From NCBI RefSeq assembly GCF_000376225.1, contig NZ_AQXL01000129.1:1-64000 (forward strand): 64,000 nt of DNA, read 5' to 3'. This stretch comes from Effusibacillus pohliae DSM 22757 (GTDB taxonomy: Bacteria > Bacillota > Bacilli > Tumebacillales > Effusibacillaceae). Positions within the stretch are counted from its first letter, which is position 1. Each line of letters begins with the position of its first letter. The notes under the pieces were generated by a model, which saw only the letters and a program-made list of their open reading frames with translations, searched no databases and was not told where the DNA came from. Shown here in pieces: positions 43,604-52,056 of the stretch. Both the position numbers and the translations under genes were made by a program.

Positions 43604-44719
43604 ATGGTAGATCCACGACTGACAAAATTGGCGGATGTGCTGGTGAACTATTCGTGCAATGTGCAAAAAGGCGAACATGTGCTGATCGAAGCGTTCAACA
43701 TCGATACGCCGCTGGTGAATGAGCTGGTGAAAATGGTGCACCGGGCAGGAGGGTATCCGCATGTCAACCTGCGGGACTCCACGGTGATTCGCCGGTTGCT
43801 GATGGAAGGAACAGAAGAGCAAATCCGGACCTGGGCGGAATGCGACACGTTCCAGATGGAAAAAATGCAGGCTTACATCGCGGTCCGCGGCGCCCACAAC
43901 ATTTCGGAGTTGTCCGATGTTCCGGCTGACAAAATGAGAATGTACAATTCTCTCTATAATCATGTGGTACATAGTTCCACCCGGGTGAAAAAGACGAAAT
44001 GGGTGGTGCTTCGCTATCCCAATCCATCAATGGCGCAGCTGGCGGACATGAGCACCGAGGCGTTTCAAAAATTTTATTTCGATGTATGCACGCTCGACTA
44101 CGCCAAGATGTCAAGAGCGATGGACCCGCTGAAAGAACTGATGGACAACACCGACCGTGTGAAAATCGTCGGTCCCGGCACGGAGCTTACCTTCTCGATC
44201 AAAGGGATCGGCTCGAAAAAGTGCGACGGCGAGCACAACATTCCGGATGGAGAAGTGTATTCGGCGCCGGTGCGCGATTCGGTCAACGGCGTGATCACAT
44301 TCAACGTCCCGACTCCGTATCAGGGATTCACGTTTGAAAACGTGCGGCTCGAATTCAAAGACGGAAAAATCGTCAACGCGACCGCCAACGATACAGAGCG
44401 GATCAACAAAATTTTGGATACAGACGAAGGCGCCCGTTACATCGGCGAATTTTCGATCGGTTTCAATCCGTACATCCAAACGCCGATGAAAGACACTCTG
44501 TTTGACGAAAAAATCGACGGCTCCTTCCACTTCACTCCGGGGCAATGCTATGATGACGCTTATAATGGCAACCAATCGGCGATTCACTGGGATATGGTGT
44601 GCATTCAGCGTCCCGAATACGGCGGCGGCGAGATCTGGTTCGATGATCGCCTGATTCGCAAGGATGGCCGCTTCGTGGTGTCTGAATTGGAACCGCTCAA
44701 TCCGGAAAACCTGAAGTAG
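43604..44719 (+). CDS. M29-family aminopeptidase (AmpS/PepS type)
   Basis: A 371-residue thermophilic-type metallo-aminopeptidase that removes N-terminal amino acids from peptides. Family landmarks are [16 protein letters not shown], the [16 protein letters not shown] metal-site segment, [22 protein letters not shown] and [15 protein letters not shown] near the end. About 410 residues is usual, so it is complete or slightly short. GGGGAGCGAACGCG precedes the ATG. rocD follows after 35 bases, and the two may be one operon for peptide and amino acid use. Confidence 0.93.
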   Translation: MVDPRLTKLADVLVNYSCNVQKGEHVLIEAFNIDTPLVNELVKMVHRAGGYPHVNLRDSTVIRRLLMEGTEEQIRTWAECDTFQMEKMQAYIAVRGAHNISELSDVPADKMRMYNSLYNHVVHSSTRVKKTKWVVLRYPNPSMAQLADMSTEAFQKFYFDVCTLDYAKMSRAMDPLKELMDNTDRVKIVGPGTELTFSIKGIGSKKCDGEHNIPDGEVYSAPVRDSVNGVITFNVPTPYQGFTFENVRLEFKDGKIVNATANDTERINKILDTDEGARYIGEFSIGFNPYIQTPMKDTLFDEKIDGSFHFTPGQCYDDAYNGNQSAIHWDMVCIQRPEYGGGEIWFDDRLIRKDGRFVVSELEPLNPENLK

Positions 44720-44754
44720 GACAGCAAGTGACAACCGAACGGAGGGATCGGCGC

Positions 44755-45945
44755 ATGCCATCTACCCGCGAAGTGATTGAGCAGACGGAACGTTACGGGG
44801 CTCACAATTATCATCCGCTACCGATCGTGATCTCAAAAGCAGAAGGTATCTGGGTGGAGGATCCGGAAGGAAACCGCTACATGGACATGTTGAGCGCCTA
44901 CTCCGCCCTCAACCAGGGGCATCGCCATCCGCGGATCATCCAGGCGCTGAAAGAGCAGGCGGACAAAGTCACGTTGACATCGCGCGCTTTCCACAACGAC
45001 CAACTGCATATTTTTTATGAAAAAGTGGCGCGGCTGACCGGCAAGCCGATGGTTCTGCCGATGAACAGCGGCGCGGAAGCGGTGGAGACGGCGATCAAGG
45101 CGGTTCGACGCTGGGCGTACGATGTGAAAAAAGTTCCGGACAACCAGGCTGAAATTATCGTCTGTGAAGGAAACTTCCACGGGCGCACGACCACTATCGT
45201 TTCTTTTTCGTCGGAGGAAGCATACCGTCGTGGATTCGGGCCGCTGACACCCGGTTTCAAAATCATTCCGTACGGCGACATCGAAGCGTTGAAACAGGCG
45301 ATTACCCCGAACACCGCTGCCTTTTTGCTGGAACCGATTCAGGGGGAAGCCGGGATCATCATTCCGCCGGAAGGCTATTTGCGGCAGGCGTACGAAATTT
45401 GCAAACAGCAGAGGGTGCTGTTTGTGGCGGACGAAATCCAAACCGGACTCGGCCGAACCGGCAAAATGTTCGCGTGCGATTGGGAAGACGTCAAACCGGA
45501 TATGTACATTCTGGGCAAGGCGCTGGGCGGGGGTGTGATGCCGATTTCCGCCGTGGCGGCCGACCGGGAGATCCTTGGAGTGTTTGATCCCGGTTCGCAT
45601 GGCTCCACTTTCGGTGGGAACCCGCTGGCATGCGCCGTGGCCAACGCGGCGATTGATGTGATCGTCGACGAGGATCTGGCTCGCAAATCGGCCGAACTGG
45701 GCGATTACTTCCTGAAACAATTGCAACAGATCCAAAATCCGAAGATCAAAGAGATCCGAGGCAGGGGATTGTTCATTGGCGTCGAGCTCCATACCAACGC
45801 GAGACCCTACTGTGAAAACTTGAAAGCGTTGGGGCTGCTCTGCAAAGAAACGCATGCAACGACCATTCGCTTCGCCCCTCCGTTGATCATTCGTAAGGAA
45901 GAACTCGACTGGGCATTTGAACGGATTCGGCAGGTTTTGTCCTGA
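44755..45945 (+). CDS. rocD: Ornithine-oxo-acid aminotransferase
   Basis: A 396-residue PLP enzyme that converts ornithine to glutamate semialdehyde, linking arginine breakdown to proline and glutamate. [51 protein letters not shown] and the PLP Lys in ILGKALGGG match RocD closely, including its length. ACGGAGGGATCGGCGC precedes ATG 44755. Together with the upstream aminopeptidase it suggests use of peptide-derived amino acids. Confidence 0.93.
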   Translation: MPSTREVIEQTERYGAHNYHPLPIVISKAEGIWVEDPEGNRYMDMLSAYSALNQGHRHPRIIQALKEQADKVTLTSRAFHNDQLHIFYEKVARLTGKPMVLPMNSGAEAVETAIKAVRRWAYDVKKVPDNQAEIIVCEGNFHGRTTTIVSFSSEEAYRRGFGPLTPGFKIIPYGDIEALKQAITPNTAAFLLEPIQGEAGIIIPPEGYLRQAYEICKQQRVLFVADEIQTGLGRTGKMFACDWEDVKPDMYILGKALGGGVMPISAVAADREILGVFDPGSHGSTFGGNPLACAVANAAIDVIVDEDLARKSAELGDYFLKQLQQIQNPKIKEIRGRGLFIGVELHTNARPYCENLKALGLLCKETHATTIRFAPPLIIRKEELDWAFERIRQVLS

Positions 45946-45967
45946 CCGGGAAGATTGGCCTTTTTCG

Positions 45968-46036
45968 AAAAAGCGCCTTTTGCCAGGGATGCGGCCGCTG
46001 CGTCAACCGCCGCTCTCCGGCTGCAGGGCGCTTTTT
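45968..46036. terminator. Terminator after rocD
   Basis: AAAAAGCGCC (45968-45977) and GGCGCTTTTT (46027-46036) pair at the ends of a 69-base segment that contains further GC-rich pairing. Confidence 0.65.
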
Positions 46037-46159
46037 GCATGGCGTCTTTCATGTGCGGATGGCAGAGCACGCGGCCACTCTCCCCTCGTTTTGTAACGCA
46101 AATGTAACTTTTCCGAAATTCGTGCGGCTTGTATACTGAAGCTGACAACGCCGCATGGG

Positions 46160-46291
46160 GTGGAAGCATTGGCACAATGGCACGCGTTTTGGGAGTCGTT
46201 TTTTTACTGGTTCCGCGTTTTAAAATGGCCTGTGATCGGGCTGGTCCTTGTGATCGGATTCGGGTGGTCGATGTGGAAACAGAAATCGTGA
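46160..46291 (+). CDS. 43-residue aromatic-rich membrane peptide
   Basis: Translating from GTG 46160 gives 43 residues: MEALAQWHAFWESFFYWFRV, then one hydrophobic helix (PVIGLVLVIGFGWSM) and a basic end. Six Trp and five Phe in 43 residues is unusual. The ribosome site is weak (GGGG right before GTG), and a -10-like TATACT lies at 46132. A different frame over the same bases looks random. It is a plausible but unproven small membrane protein. Confidence 0.35.
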   Translation: MEALAQWHAFWESFFYWFRVLKWPVIGLVLVIGFGWSMWKQKS

Positions 46292-46439
46292 AGCGGCCGA
46301 CCTCGCCGGAAAGCGTAAGTCGGAGGTTGCCAACCGTTGCCGGCTATTGGGACGCGATGGCCCGGTTCGGCATACAGTGTAGAGGGAAAGACACGATTCC
46401 CGGTCGACCGACGGGTCTGTTTTGACAGGAGGGTTGCTG

Positions 46440-46610
46440 ATGGACAGGTATTTTTTGCTGTTTCAATTGCCGGTTGTGCCGGAATCCGGCGAGTCCGTTT
46501 CGCCGGCCGACGGTGTGATGTTTCAGCTGTCACGGGTACAGGAACGGTTGGCGGAGCCCGATTCCGGGCCGGTTGCCATGCCGGGTGAAAGATACGGGCT
46601 GCGCTGGTAG
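46440..46610 (+). CDS. Small protein of 56 residues, function unknown
   Basis: ATG 46440 has a strong ribosome site (AGGAGGGTTGCTG). The peptide begins MDRYFLLFQLPVVPESGE and ends GERYGLRW, without a membrane segment. It lies between the small membrane peptide and mutY. No family recognised. Confidence 0.5.
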   Translation: MDRYFLLFQLPVVPESGESVSPADGVMFQLSRVQERLAEPDSGPVAMPGERYGLRW

Positions 46611-46624
46611 GTGAAGATGGCTAT

Positions 46625-46670
46625 GCAAGCCCCTGTTCTCCACATATAATGAGGGGAGAAAGGGGCTTGC
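46625..46670. repeat. Inverted repeat just before mutY
   Basis: GCAAGCCCCT (46625-46634) and AGGGGCTTGC (46661-46670) are perfect complements; inner TTCTCC/GGAGAA extend the stem after one bulge. The loop contains TATAAT. The right arm covers the ribosome-binding region and ends 3 bases before the mutY ATG. Confidence 0.75.
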
Positions 46671-46673
46671 TTT

Positions 46674-47753
46674 ATGGTGGATGTGAGTTACAGGGAAGCG
46701 GCCGAAGTCGGCAAGCGGCTGCTCGCGTGGTACAACGAGGCGAAACGCGACCTGCCGTGGCGCAGGACAAGCGATCCTTATAAAATCTGGGTATCGGAAG
46801 TGATGCTCCAGCAAACCCGTGTGGAGACGGTGATTCCCTATTGGAATCGGTTTATCGAACGGTTTCCGACGGTGGAGGCGCTGGCGGATGCACCGGAAGA
46901 GGAAGTATTGAAACTGTGGGAAGGACTCGGCTATTATTCGCGGGCACGCAACCTGCAGGCGGCTGTGCGCGAAGTGAAAGCGAAATATGGCGGCCGGGTG
47001 CCGGACAAGCAGGAGGAGATGTTGGCCCTCCCTGGCGTCGGGCGATATACATCTGGCGCGGTGCTGTCGATCGCCTACAATGTGCCGGTGCCAGCGGTGG
47101 ATGGCAATGTGTTTCGCGTGCTGTCGCGGATTTTCCTGATCGAAGATGATGTATCGAAGCCTGCTGCCCGCAAGAAGTTTGAAGCGCTGGCCGAGTTTCT
47201 GATTCCGCCGGGGGAGGCGTCCAATTTTAACCAGTCGTTGATGGAGTTGGGGGCGCGGGTGTGCATGCCGAAACATCCTCGATGCGAACGCTGCCCCGTG
47301 CACGACATGTGCCGCGCATACAAGGAAGGGGTGCAGGAAGATCTGCCGGTCAAAGGCAAGAAAAAGCCGCCTCGTCCGATTGACATCGCGACCGGGATCG
47401 TCTGGAATGCCGGCCGTGTGCTGATCACGCGCCGCCCGCCGCAAGGGCTGTTGGCGGGACTGTGGGAGTTTCCTGGCGGGGAGGTGGCCGGCGGCGAGTC
47501 GCATAAAGCGGCCCTTCAACGCATTTTCGCCGAAAAATGGAACCTGTCCGTCAGGGTACAGTCCCATTTTGCCAATGTGCAGCATACGTTTAGCCACATC
47601 CGCTGGAATTTGCAGGCTTATACATGTGAAGCGAACGGCGGGGCAGCTGCAGAAGCGGAAGATACGCGCTGGGTGCAGGTTTGGCAGTTGGCCGATTTTC
47701 CGATGCCGGTCGCCCATCAGAAGCTGGCGAAAGCGCTGGCCGGATTGGTCTAG
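46674..47753 (+). CDS. mutY: A/G-specific adenine DNA glycosylase
   Basis: A 359-residue repair enzyme that removes adenine mispaired with 8-oxoguanine. VSEVMLQQTRVETVI holds the catalytic Glu, ALPGVGRYTSGAV is the helix-hairpin-helix, the catalytic Asp is in VPAVDGNVFRVL, and CMPKHPRCERCPVHDMC binds the iron-sulfur cluster. The C-terminal Nudix-like domain (about 225-359) reads 8-oxoG. The ribosome site AGAAAGGGG lies within a strong hairpin, which may limit translation. The next gene starts 13 bases later. Confidence 0.95.
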   Translation: MVDVSYREAAEVGKRLLAWYNEAKRDLPWRRTSDPYKIWVSEVMLQQTRVETVIPYWNRFIERFPTVEALADAPEEEVLKLWEGLGYYSRARNLQAAVREVKAKYGGRVPDKQEEMLALPGVGRYTSGAVLSIAYNVPVPAVDGNVFRVLSRIFLIEDDVSKPAARKKFEALAEFLIPPGEASNFNQSLMELGARVCMPKHPRCERCPVHDMCRAYKEGVQEDLPVKGKKKPPRPIDIATGIVWNAGRVLITRRPPQGLLAGLWEFPGGEVAGGESHKAALQRIFAEKWNLSVRVQSHFANVQHTFSHIRWNLQAYTCEANGGAAAEAEDTRWVQVWQLADFPMPVAHQKLAKALAGLV

Positions 47754-47765
47754 GGAGGTTTTTGA

Positions 47766-48077
47766 ATGGGACAGGTTCGGGGATTTTTTGAATATAAAAT
47801 TTTGCCGGAAAAACGGGCGGCCTATCTGCGGTGGTCGCCGCAGTGGAAACAGCTGATGCGGGCGGCGGGGCTTGACGATTTCGCTGTGCTGGAAAGCAAT
47901 CAACGGCCGAACCAGTTTCTTGAGACGTTTACCGTCGAATCGATCGGCCAGTATGAGTCAATCGTGCAGGGGCTTACCCAACAAGCCGCCTATCGGGAGC
48001 TGCGGGCGCGTCTGGACGAGCTGCTGGAGGGCGGTCGCGAGCGCATGAAAATATGGTTTTTTACAGAAATGTGTTAA
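47766..48077 (+). CDS. Dimeric alpha/beta-barrel-like small protein
   Basis: A 103-residue protein (FFEYKILPEKRAAYLRW, ETFTVESIGQYESIV, ARLDELLEGG, closing IWFFTEMC). The size and strand-helix pattern suggest a ferredoxin-like monooxygenase/NIPSNAP fold, but no catalytic residues can be named. AGGGAGGTTTTTGA precedes the ATG. It follows mutY by 13 bases and precedes the selenoprotein candidate by 24 bases. Confidence 0.65.
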   Translation: MGQVRGFFEYKILPEKRAAYLRWSPQWKQLMRAAGLDDFAVLESNQRPNQFLETFTVESIGQYESIVQGLTQQAAYRELRARLDELLEGGRERMKIWFFTEMC

Positions 48078-48100
48078 AATAGACATACGGAGGAGATGGC

Positions 48101-48391
48101 ATGATTCAGATCAGCGACCTGGCGGTCGAGAAGATCAGGCAGATTCAACAGGAGCAGAATGAGGAGCACCTCTGCATCCGGATTAAGGTCGCTCCCGGAT
48201 GAGGCGGTTTTCGGTATTTGCTGGCTCTGGATGAGCCACAACCGCACGACCGGCAGTTTGAAGTGAAGGGGCTGCGGTTCGTCCTGGATCCGTTTGCCGC
48301 TTCCCACATCAGTCAGGTTGAGATCGAGTATGATGAATTCGAGGATGATTTTACGGTCCGCGTTCCGGATGGGCCGCAATCGTCCTGTTGA
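48101..48391 (+). CDS. HesB/IscA-like selenoprotein candidate 1 (Sec at codon 34, in-frame TGA)
   Basis: From ATG 48101 (ACGGAGGAGATGGC before it) the frame reads MIQISDLAVEKIRQIQQEQ, then LCIRIKVAPG, TGA at 48200-48202, GGFRYLLALDEPQ, and runs open for 62 more codons to TGA 48389, ending Ser-Ser-Cys. The whole is a 96-residue HesB/A-type protein. The TGA falls where the family has its conserved Cys (the GGCSGF-type motif), and the LALDEP motif marks the HesB-related (seleno)protein subgroup known from Bacillota. A SECIS-like stem-loop follows the TGA. The C-terminal CGC motif of true IscA is absent. Function unknown; redox or metal binding through Sec is inferred. A pseudogene is the alternative, made unlikely by a second case at 52057. 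Confidence 0.82.
48204..48245 (+). promoter_or_regulatory. Candidate SECIS element 1
   Basis: Directly after the TGA, GCGGTT pairs with AACCGC (48240-48245) and, inside, GGCTC pairs with GAGCC around the loop TGGAT. The loop starts 25 bases after the TGA and has G at its second position, as expected for bacterial SECIS elements recognised by SelB. Confidence 0.65.
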
Positions 48392-48405
48392 TTGGCGGAG
48401 GGCTT

Positions 48406-48786
48406 ATGTCTGCAGAACAAACGGTCAATTTTACAGTCCGAAAAATGGAACGGTGCGTATGCGCCAGTTTTGTCTACGGAGAGGATTCTTTCAACTCGCC
48501 GTACTTTACGGTGTATTTTATCGTCAATAACTCCGGCATCATCGCCGTGTATGACAAGTCGACGCCCTCTGGCACCGCGACCGCAGGCGGCGGCGAAGTG
48601 TATCTGGACCAGTTGAAAAGTGCCGGCATGGAATTGAAAAAAGGGCAGGACAAGTACGAAGTGCTGGCCTATATTTACGACGAATTGGGCCGGATCGGCG
48701 AGAAGTTGCAAAAGGAAGGGCGGCCGCTGCTCGATTCGGATATTTCCAAGCTGCTGACGAAGCTTGGTTCGCGGTTTAAAGCGTAG
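48406..48786 (+). CDS. Uncharacterised protein of 126 residues
   Basis: Not recognised. It opens with SAEQTVNFTVRKMERCVCASFVYG, contains a beta-rich middle (YFTVYFIVNNSGIIAVYDKS) and ends with a helical basic region (LLTKLGSRFKA). GGCGGAGGGCTT precedes ATG 48406, 14 bases after the selenoprotein stop, so the two are probably coexpressed. No membrane segment. Confidence 0.75.
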   Translation: MSAEQTVNFTVRKMERCVCASFVYGEDSFNSPYFTVYFIVNNSGIIAVYDKSTPSGTATAGGGEVYLDQLKSAGMELKKGQDKYEVLAYIYDELGRIGEKLQKEGRPLLDSDISKLLTKLGSRFKA

Positions 48787-48881
48787 GCAGGTTCCATGTA
48801 TGAACAGCAAAGTCCCCTGAAAGACCAGCATGAAATGTCAAGTACACCTGCAAGCTCTGAGAGCACCGAGGAGGAGATGTT

Positions 48882-49526
48882 ATGGATCGCACCTATACTT
48901 CCGGCGTTCGCGTAACGATGGGAGAGATTTTTCCGGCTTTGTTCTTTAGCTTGTTGTTCGCTACTGTCGGCTTGTATGTCGGGCAGTATGTACCGCGTGA
49001 GCTGTTTCTGCCGTTGATGGTGGTGGAGATCATCATGGTGTTTGCGGCAATGTTGATTCGCCGCAGGCGTGCAGTCGGATACGGATTCCTGTATGCGTTC
49101 ACGTTTATCTCGGGGGTGACGTTGTACCCGGCGATTTGGAATTATGTAAGCGAAATCGGTGCCCCGATGGTCCTTGCGGCGTTCGCCGTAACGGTGATCG
49201 CTTATGGCGGGGCGGCGTTGTATGCCTCGATCACCAAGGCGGATTTCAGCTTCCTCGTCGGATTTTTGTTTATGGGACTGCTCGCATTGCTCGGTATGGG
49301 AATCGTCGGTCTGTTCATCCCGTTCTCAAGCACAGCCAATTGGGTGTACACGCTGCTGGGCGTGCTGATTTTCATCGGCTATACGCTGTTCGATATTTCC
49401 CAGATTACGCGATTTGGCGTGGCCAGAGAAGATGTGCCGATCGTCGTGCTGAACCTGTATCTGAATTTTGTCAACCTGTTCCTGTTCATCCTCCGCTTGT
49501 TCGGATTGAACTTGCGGCGAGATTGA
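48882..49526 (+). CDS. Bax inhibitor-1 family membrane protein
   Basis: A 214-residue protein with seven hydrophobic segments. The C-terminal part carries the family's Asp pair region, YTLFDISQITR, followed by the hydrophobic VPIVVLNLYLNFVNLFLFILRLFG. Bacterial homologues such as YetJ conduct calcium in a pH-dependent way. GAGGAGGAGATGTT precedes the ATG. A terminator follows. Confidence 0.9.
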   Translation: MDRTYTSGVRVTMGEIFPALFFSLLFATVGLYVGQYVPRELFLPLMVVEIIMVFAAMLIRRRRAVGYGFLYAFTFISGVTLYPAIWNYVSEIGAPMVLAAFAVTVIAYGGAALYASITKADFSFLVGFLFMGLLALLGMGIVGLFIPFSSTANWVYTLLGVLIFIGYTLFDISQITRFGVAREDVPIVVLNLYLNFVNLFLFILRLFGLNLRRD

Positions 49527-49542
49527 GCGGCTGATTGTGTGC

Positions 49543-49578
49543 AAGCTGCGTTGCGGGCGCTGGCAACGCGGCTTTTTT
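49543..49578 (+). terminator. Terminator after the BI-1 gene
   Basis: AAGCTGCGTTGC (49543-49554) and GCAACGCGGCTT pair around GGGCGCTG, followed by TTTT. Confidence 0.85.
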
Positions 49579-49604
49579 GTGTAGGGAAATTGCCGGAAAA
49601 GCAG

Positions 49605-49640
49605 TGGAAATCATCGGGATGGGCGCGTAAAATAAAAGTA
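49605..49640 (+). promoter_or_regulatory. Promoter placing the GntR start at the transcript 5' end
   Basis: TAAAAT (49628-49633) is a -10 box six bases before the ATG, with a 17-base spacer to TGGAAA (4 of 6 matches to -35). Transcription would begin at about the A of the ATG. Confidence 0.4.
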
Positions 49641-50356
49641 TGAAACGGGATCAATCGAAGAACAGGGCCATTTACAAACAGATAGCGAGCGACATTCAGG
49701 CGATGATCGAGCAGGGGTATCTGCAGCCGGGGGACAAGCTTCCTTCGATGAAGGAACTGGCGAAACAGTTCGGCGTCAGCCGGCCGACGATCCGCGAGGC
49801 GCTGTCTTCCCTGCAAGCCAAGGGGCTTTTGGAGCTGCGGCAAGGCGACGGGACGTTTGTGTCGCAGGCCGATCTGCACCGGCATCTCTATGCGCCTTTG
49901 CAAGCCGCCTTGTTGATCGGACGCAGCGATCTGGCCAGTTTGCACGAGGTGCGGACGATTCTCGAGGTGGGCGCCAGCCGGTGGGCGGCGGCCAACCGGA
50001 CAGGCGAAGCGTATGAGGAGATTGCGGCTGCGCTGATGGAGTACGAATGGGCTTGCACGGAGCAAGATATCATCAGCGCGGACATCCGCTTTCATCAGGC
50101 GATCGCCGCTGCAACCGGCAATCCGGTGATCCAGAACCTGATGAACGCGTTGACGGAAGCGCTGGTGGATGTGATTCGGGCGACGCTTCCCGTGCTGCCT
50201 TATACGGAAGTGGCCGATTACTACAGGGAATGGACGGAGGCGATCCGGGAAGGACACCCGGAGCGGGCGTCCCGTGTTGCAGAGAAGTATCTGCAGAAAG
50301 TGGGAAACGCCATCAAAAAACCTGTTGGTTATTCAGCAGATGCTCCCGGCACATGA
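49640..50356 (+). CDS. GntR-family (FadR subfamily) transcription regulator
   Basis: A 238-residue regulator. The N-terminal winged helix reads IYKQIASDIQAMIEQGYLQPGDKLPS, then KQFGVSRPTIREALSSLQAKGLLEL. The C-terminal FCD domain contains LHEVRTILEVGASRWAA, the metal-binding FHQAIAAATGN and HPERASR. It probably binds a carboxylic acid effector. No ribosome site is visible, and the gene may be leaderless. Its end overlaps the convergent glycosyltransferase gene by 44 bases. Confidence 0.9.
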   Translation: MKRDQSKNRAIYKQIASDIQAMIEQGYLQPGDKLPSMKELAKQFGVSRPTIREALSSLQAKGLLELRQGDGTFVSQADLHRHLYAPLQAALLIGRSDLASLHEVRTILEVGASRWAAANRTGEAYEEIAAALMEYEWACTEQDIISADIRFHQAIAAATGNPVIQNLMNALTEALVDVIRATLPVLPYTEVADYYREWTEAIREGHPERASRVAEKYLQKVGNAIKKPVGYSADAPGT

Positions 50357-51350
50357 CGTCATTGTAGATTTGCTTGAACATCTCGATCTCACGGGTGGTC
50401 GAATAGCGTTCCTGCACCCAGCGTCGACCGGCGTTGGCGAGCCGTTGCCGCAATTGCGGATCTTCGATGTAGAGTGTGGCTTTTTCGATAAACTCGTCCT
50501 GATGGCTGAACAGGAAACCGTTTTCGCCGTCCCGGATCAAGTCGATGTTGCCCGGCACGCGGGAGGCAATCACCGGTTTGCCGAGCGACATTGCTTCCAA
50601 CAGCGCGTGTGACAGACCCTCCGACTTGGACGTGTTGAGCACCACATCGGACGACCTCAGCAGCGCGGGCATGTCGCCATGGTCGACTTCTCCCAGGTAG
50701 ATCGCCCAATCGGCCGCATCCATTCGCTTTTTAAATTCCGCAAACAGATCGGGGTCCATCGCCGGGCCCGCCACAGCGAACCGCACGGCCGGGTGGCATT
50801 CCTGTAATCTGCGCAGCGGCTCGTAGGCAGCCAGCGGATTTTTCACGGGGCGGATGCCGGCGGGCAGGAGAAACACAAAGTCGTCTGCTGCCAGTCCAAA
50901 ATCGGCTCGCTGCTTGCAGCTGCCTTGCGGCAGGTCGATGCCGAGGTGGACGACGAACGATTTCGGTTCGGCGACGGGCACCAGTTTTAGCAGCTCCCGG
51001 CGGGAAGACTCGGTCAACAGGATAATCCGCGACGCGTAATCGACGACGCTGTAGGTGGTGTCCCGTGTTTCCTCTTTTGTCATATACTCGTTGATGTCGG
51101 TGCCCGTGATCGTGAGAATCATGGGTTTTTTCATTTGTTTCACGGTCGGCAGTACGAAGCGGCCCGTTCGGAACGCGTTGAATGCATGGATGATGTCCGC
51201 CTGTTGAAAATCCTGCTGCCGCACATGGTCGAGCGGCCGGATTTCGACATGTATGCCATGGGGAGCGAGCCCCTTTTTGATTCGGTTCGAGTATGTCACA
51301 TTGCCGCCTGAACGCGGCTGGTTGGGCGGTAAGACGATCAGTACGTTCAT
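50313..51350 (-). CDS. Glycosyltransferase family 4 protein
   Basis: A 345-residue GT-B enzyme. The N-terminal part has LPPNQPRSGGNVTYSNRI, the acceptor side. The C-terminal donor half includes LLPAGIRPVKNP, and SEGLSHALLEAMSLGKPVIASRVPGN, the E-x7-E motif of GT4. It transfers a sugar from a nucleotide donor to an unknown acceptor. The C-terminus runs into the end of the GntR gene on the other strand. Confidence 0.88.
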   Translation of the reverse strand: MNVLIVLPPNQPRSGGNVTYSNRIKKGLAPHGIHVEIRPLDHVRQQDFQQADIIHAFNAFRTGRFVLPTVKQMKKPMILTITGTDINEYMTKEETRDTTYSVVDYASRIILLTESSRRELLKLVPVAEPKSFVVHLGIDLPQGSCKQRADFGLAADDFVFLLPAGIRPVKNPLAAYEPLRRLQECHPAVRFAVAGPAMDPDLFAEFKKRMDAADWAIYLGEVDHGDMPALLRSSDVVLNTSKSEGLSHALLEAMSLGKPVIASRVPGNIDLIRDGENGFLFSHQDEFIEKATLYIEDPQLRQRLANAGRRWVQERYSTTREIEMFKQIYNDVMCREHLLNNQQVF

Positions 51351-51433
51351 TTGGAAAGCCTTCTTTCATTCCAGGTTGATGGCAGCGAACCGCGATGTTA
51401 TGATGACAGAAGATCGGGACGGAGGTTGACACA

Positions 51434-51610
51434 ATGTCGAAACGAGCGAAAATCGCTTATTTTATCCTGACGCTGCTGGTGATGGGCAGCTTTGCGATGG
51501 TTGGCATTCTGTTTTCGGAAGCCATGTACGGGTACGGGGTTCTGTTTCTGCTGCTCGGCGTGCTGCTGGCAGGCGGCGGATTTTCCCTGAAAAAAAAGTT
51601 TATCAAGTAA
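51434..51610 (+). CDS. YlaF-like (DUF5325) small membrane protein
   Basis: A 58-residue protein with two transmembrane helices (IAYFILTLLVMGSFAMVGILF and LFLLLGVLLAGGGFSL) and a KKKFIK end, like the YlaF/DUF5325 family. Function unknown. GACGGAGGTTGACACA precedes ATG 51434. Confidence 0.75.
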   Translation: MSKRAKIAYFILTLLVMGSFAMVGILFSEAMYGYGVLFLLLGVLLAGGGFSLKKKFIK

Positions 51611-51693
51611 TCCGGCAGTCTGTCATATCGAGAATTGTCGGGCAACAGCTCCGCTTTGTCAAGCTTGAAAAAAGTAAGGTACATTACATAAAG

Positions 51694-51726
51694 AGGCGCC
51701 ACCGGCTGATGCGCCGTGTCGCGCCT
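51694..51726 (-). terminator. Possible terminator for the 51750 gene
   Basis: AGGCGC and GCGCCT enclose a GGC/GCC inner pair; on the minus strand the stem is followed by CTTTAT. Confidence 0.45.
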
Positions 51727-51749
51727 TGTCAGACTGTCAGATTTTCCGG

Positions 51750-51974
51750 TTAATCGGTGATGATGCCTGACGGGAGGTCATAGCTGCCGCCGTATTCAGG
51801 GAGACCGCCGCGGTTGCGGATCTCGCCTTCAATCCGGCGTAGCAGCCGGGCTCCCTCGTCACTTATAAAATCTTCCAAATCGGTCAGCGAATTTTTGAAA
51901 TAGGCGAGTTCTTCCCATGACCAACTCGATAGCGGGGCGTTTTGCAGTTCTTCCAGCCTGCGGCCTGCATACAT
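51750..51974 (-). CDS. Small uncharacterised protein (74 residues)
   Basis: A hydrophilic, helical protein: MYAGRRLEELQNAPLSSWSW, ELAYFKNSLTDLEDFI, then ARLLRRIEGEIRNRGG. CGGAGGTGTCGCAC precedes ATG 51974, which fixes the start inside a longer open frame. Family not recognised. It is divergent from the second selenoprotein candidate. Confidence 0.65.
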   Translation of the reverse strand: MYAGRRLEELQNAPLSSWSWEELAYFKNSLTDLEDFISDEGARLLRRIEGEIRNRGGLPEYGGSYDLPSGIITD

Positions 51975-52056
51975 GTGCGACACCTCCGACGCTTGCATGG
52001 TTTTGTGATAGCTTGGGGACATTCAGGGATAGTTTATACATTGCGGGGTGAGCCTT

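Noticed and set aside
46129-46425. 98-codon plus-strand frame
   Set aside because: Its translation has no plausible structure, no ribosome site and overlaps the more protein-like 43-codon frame at 46160.
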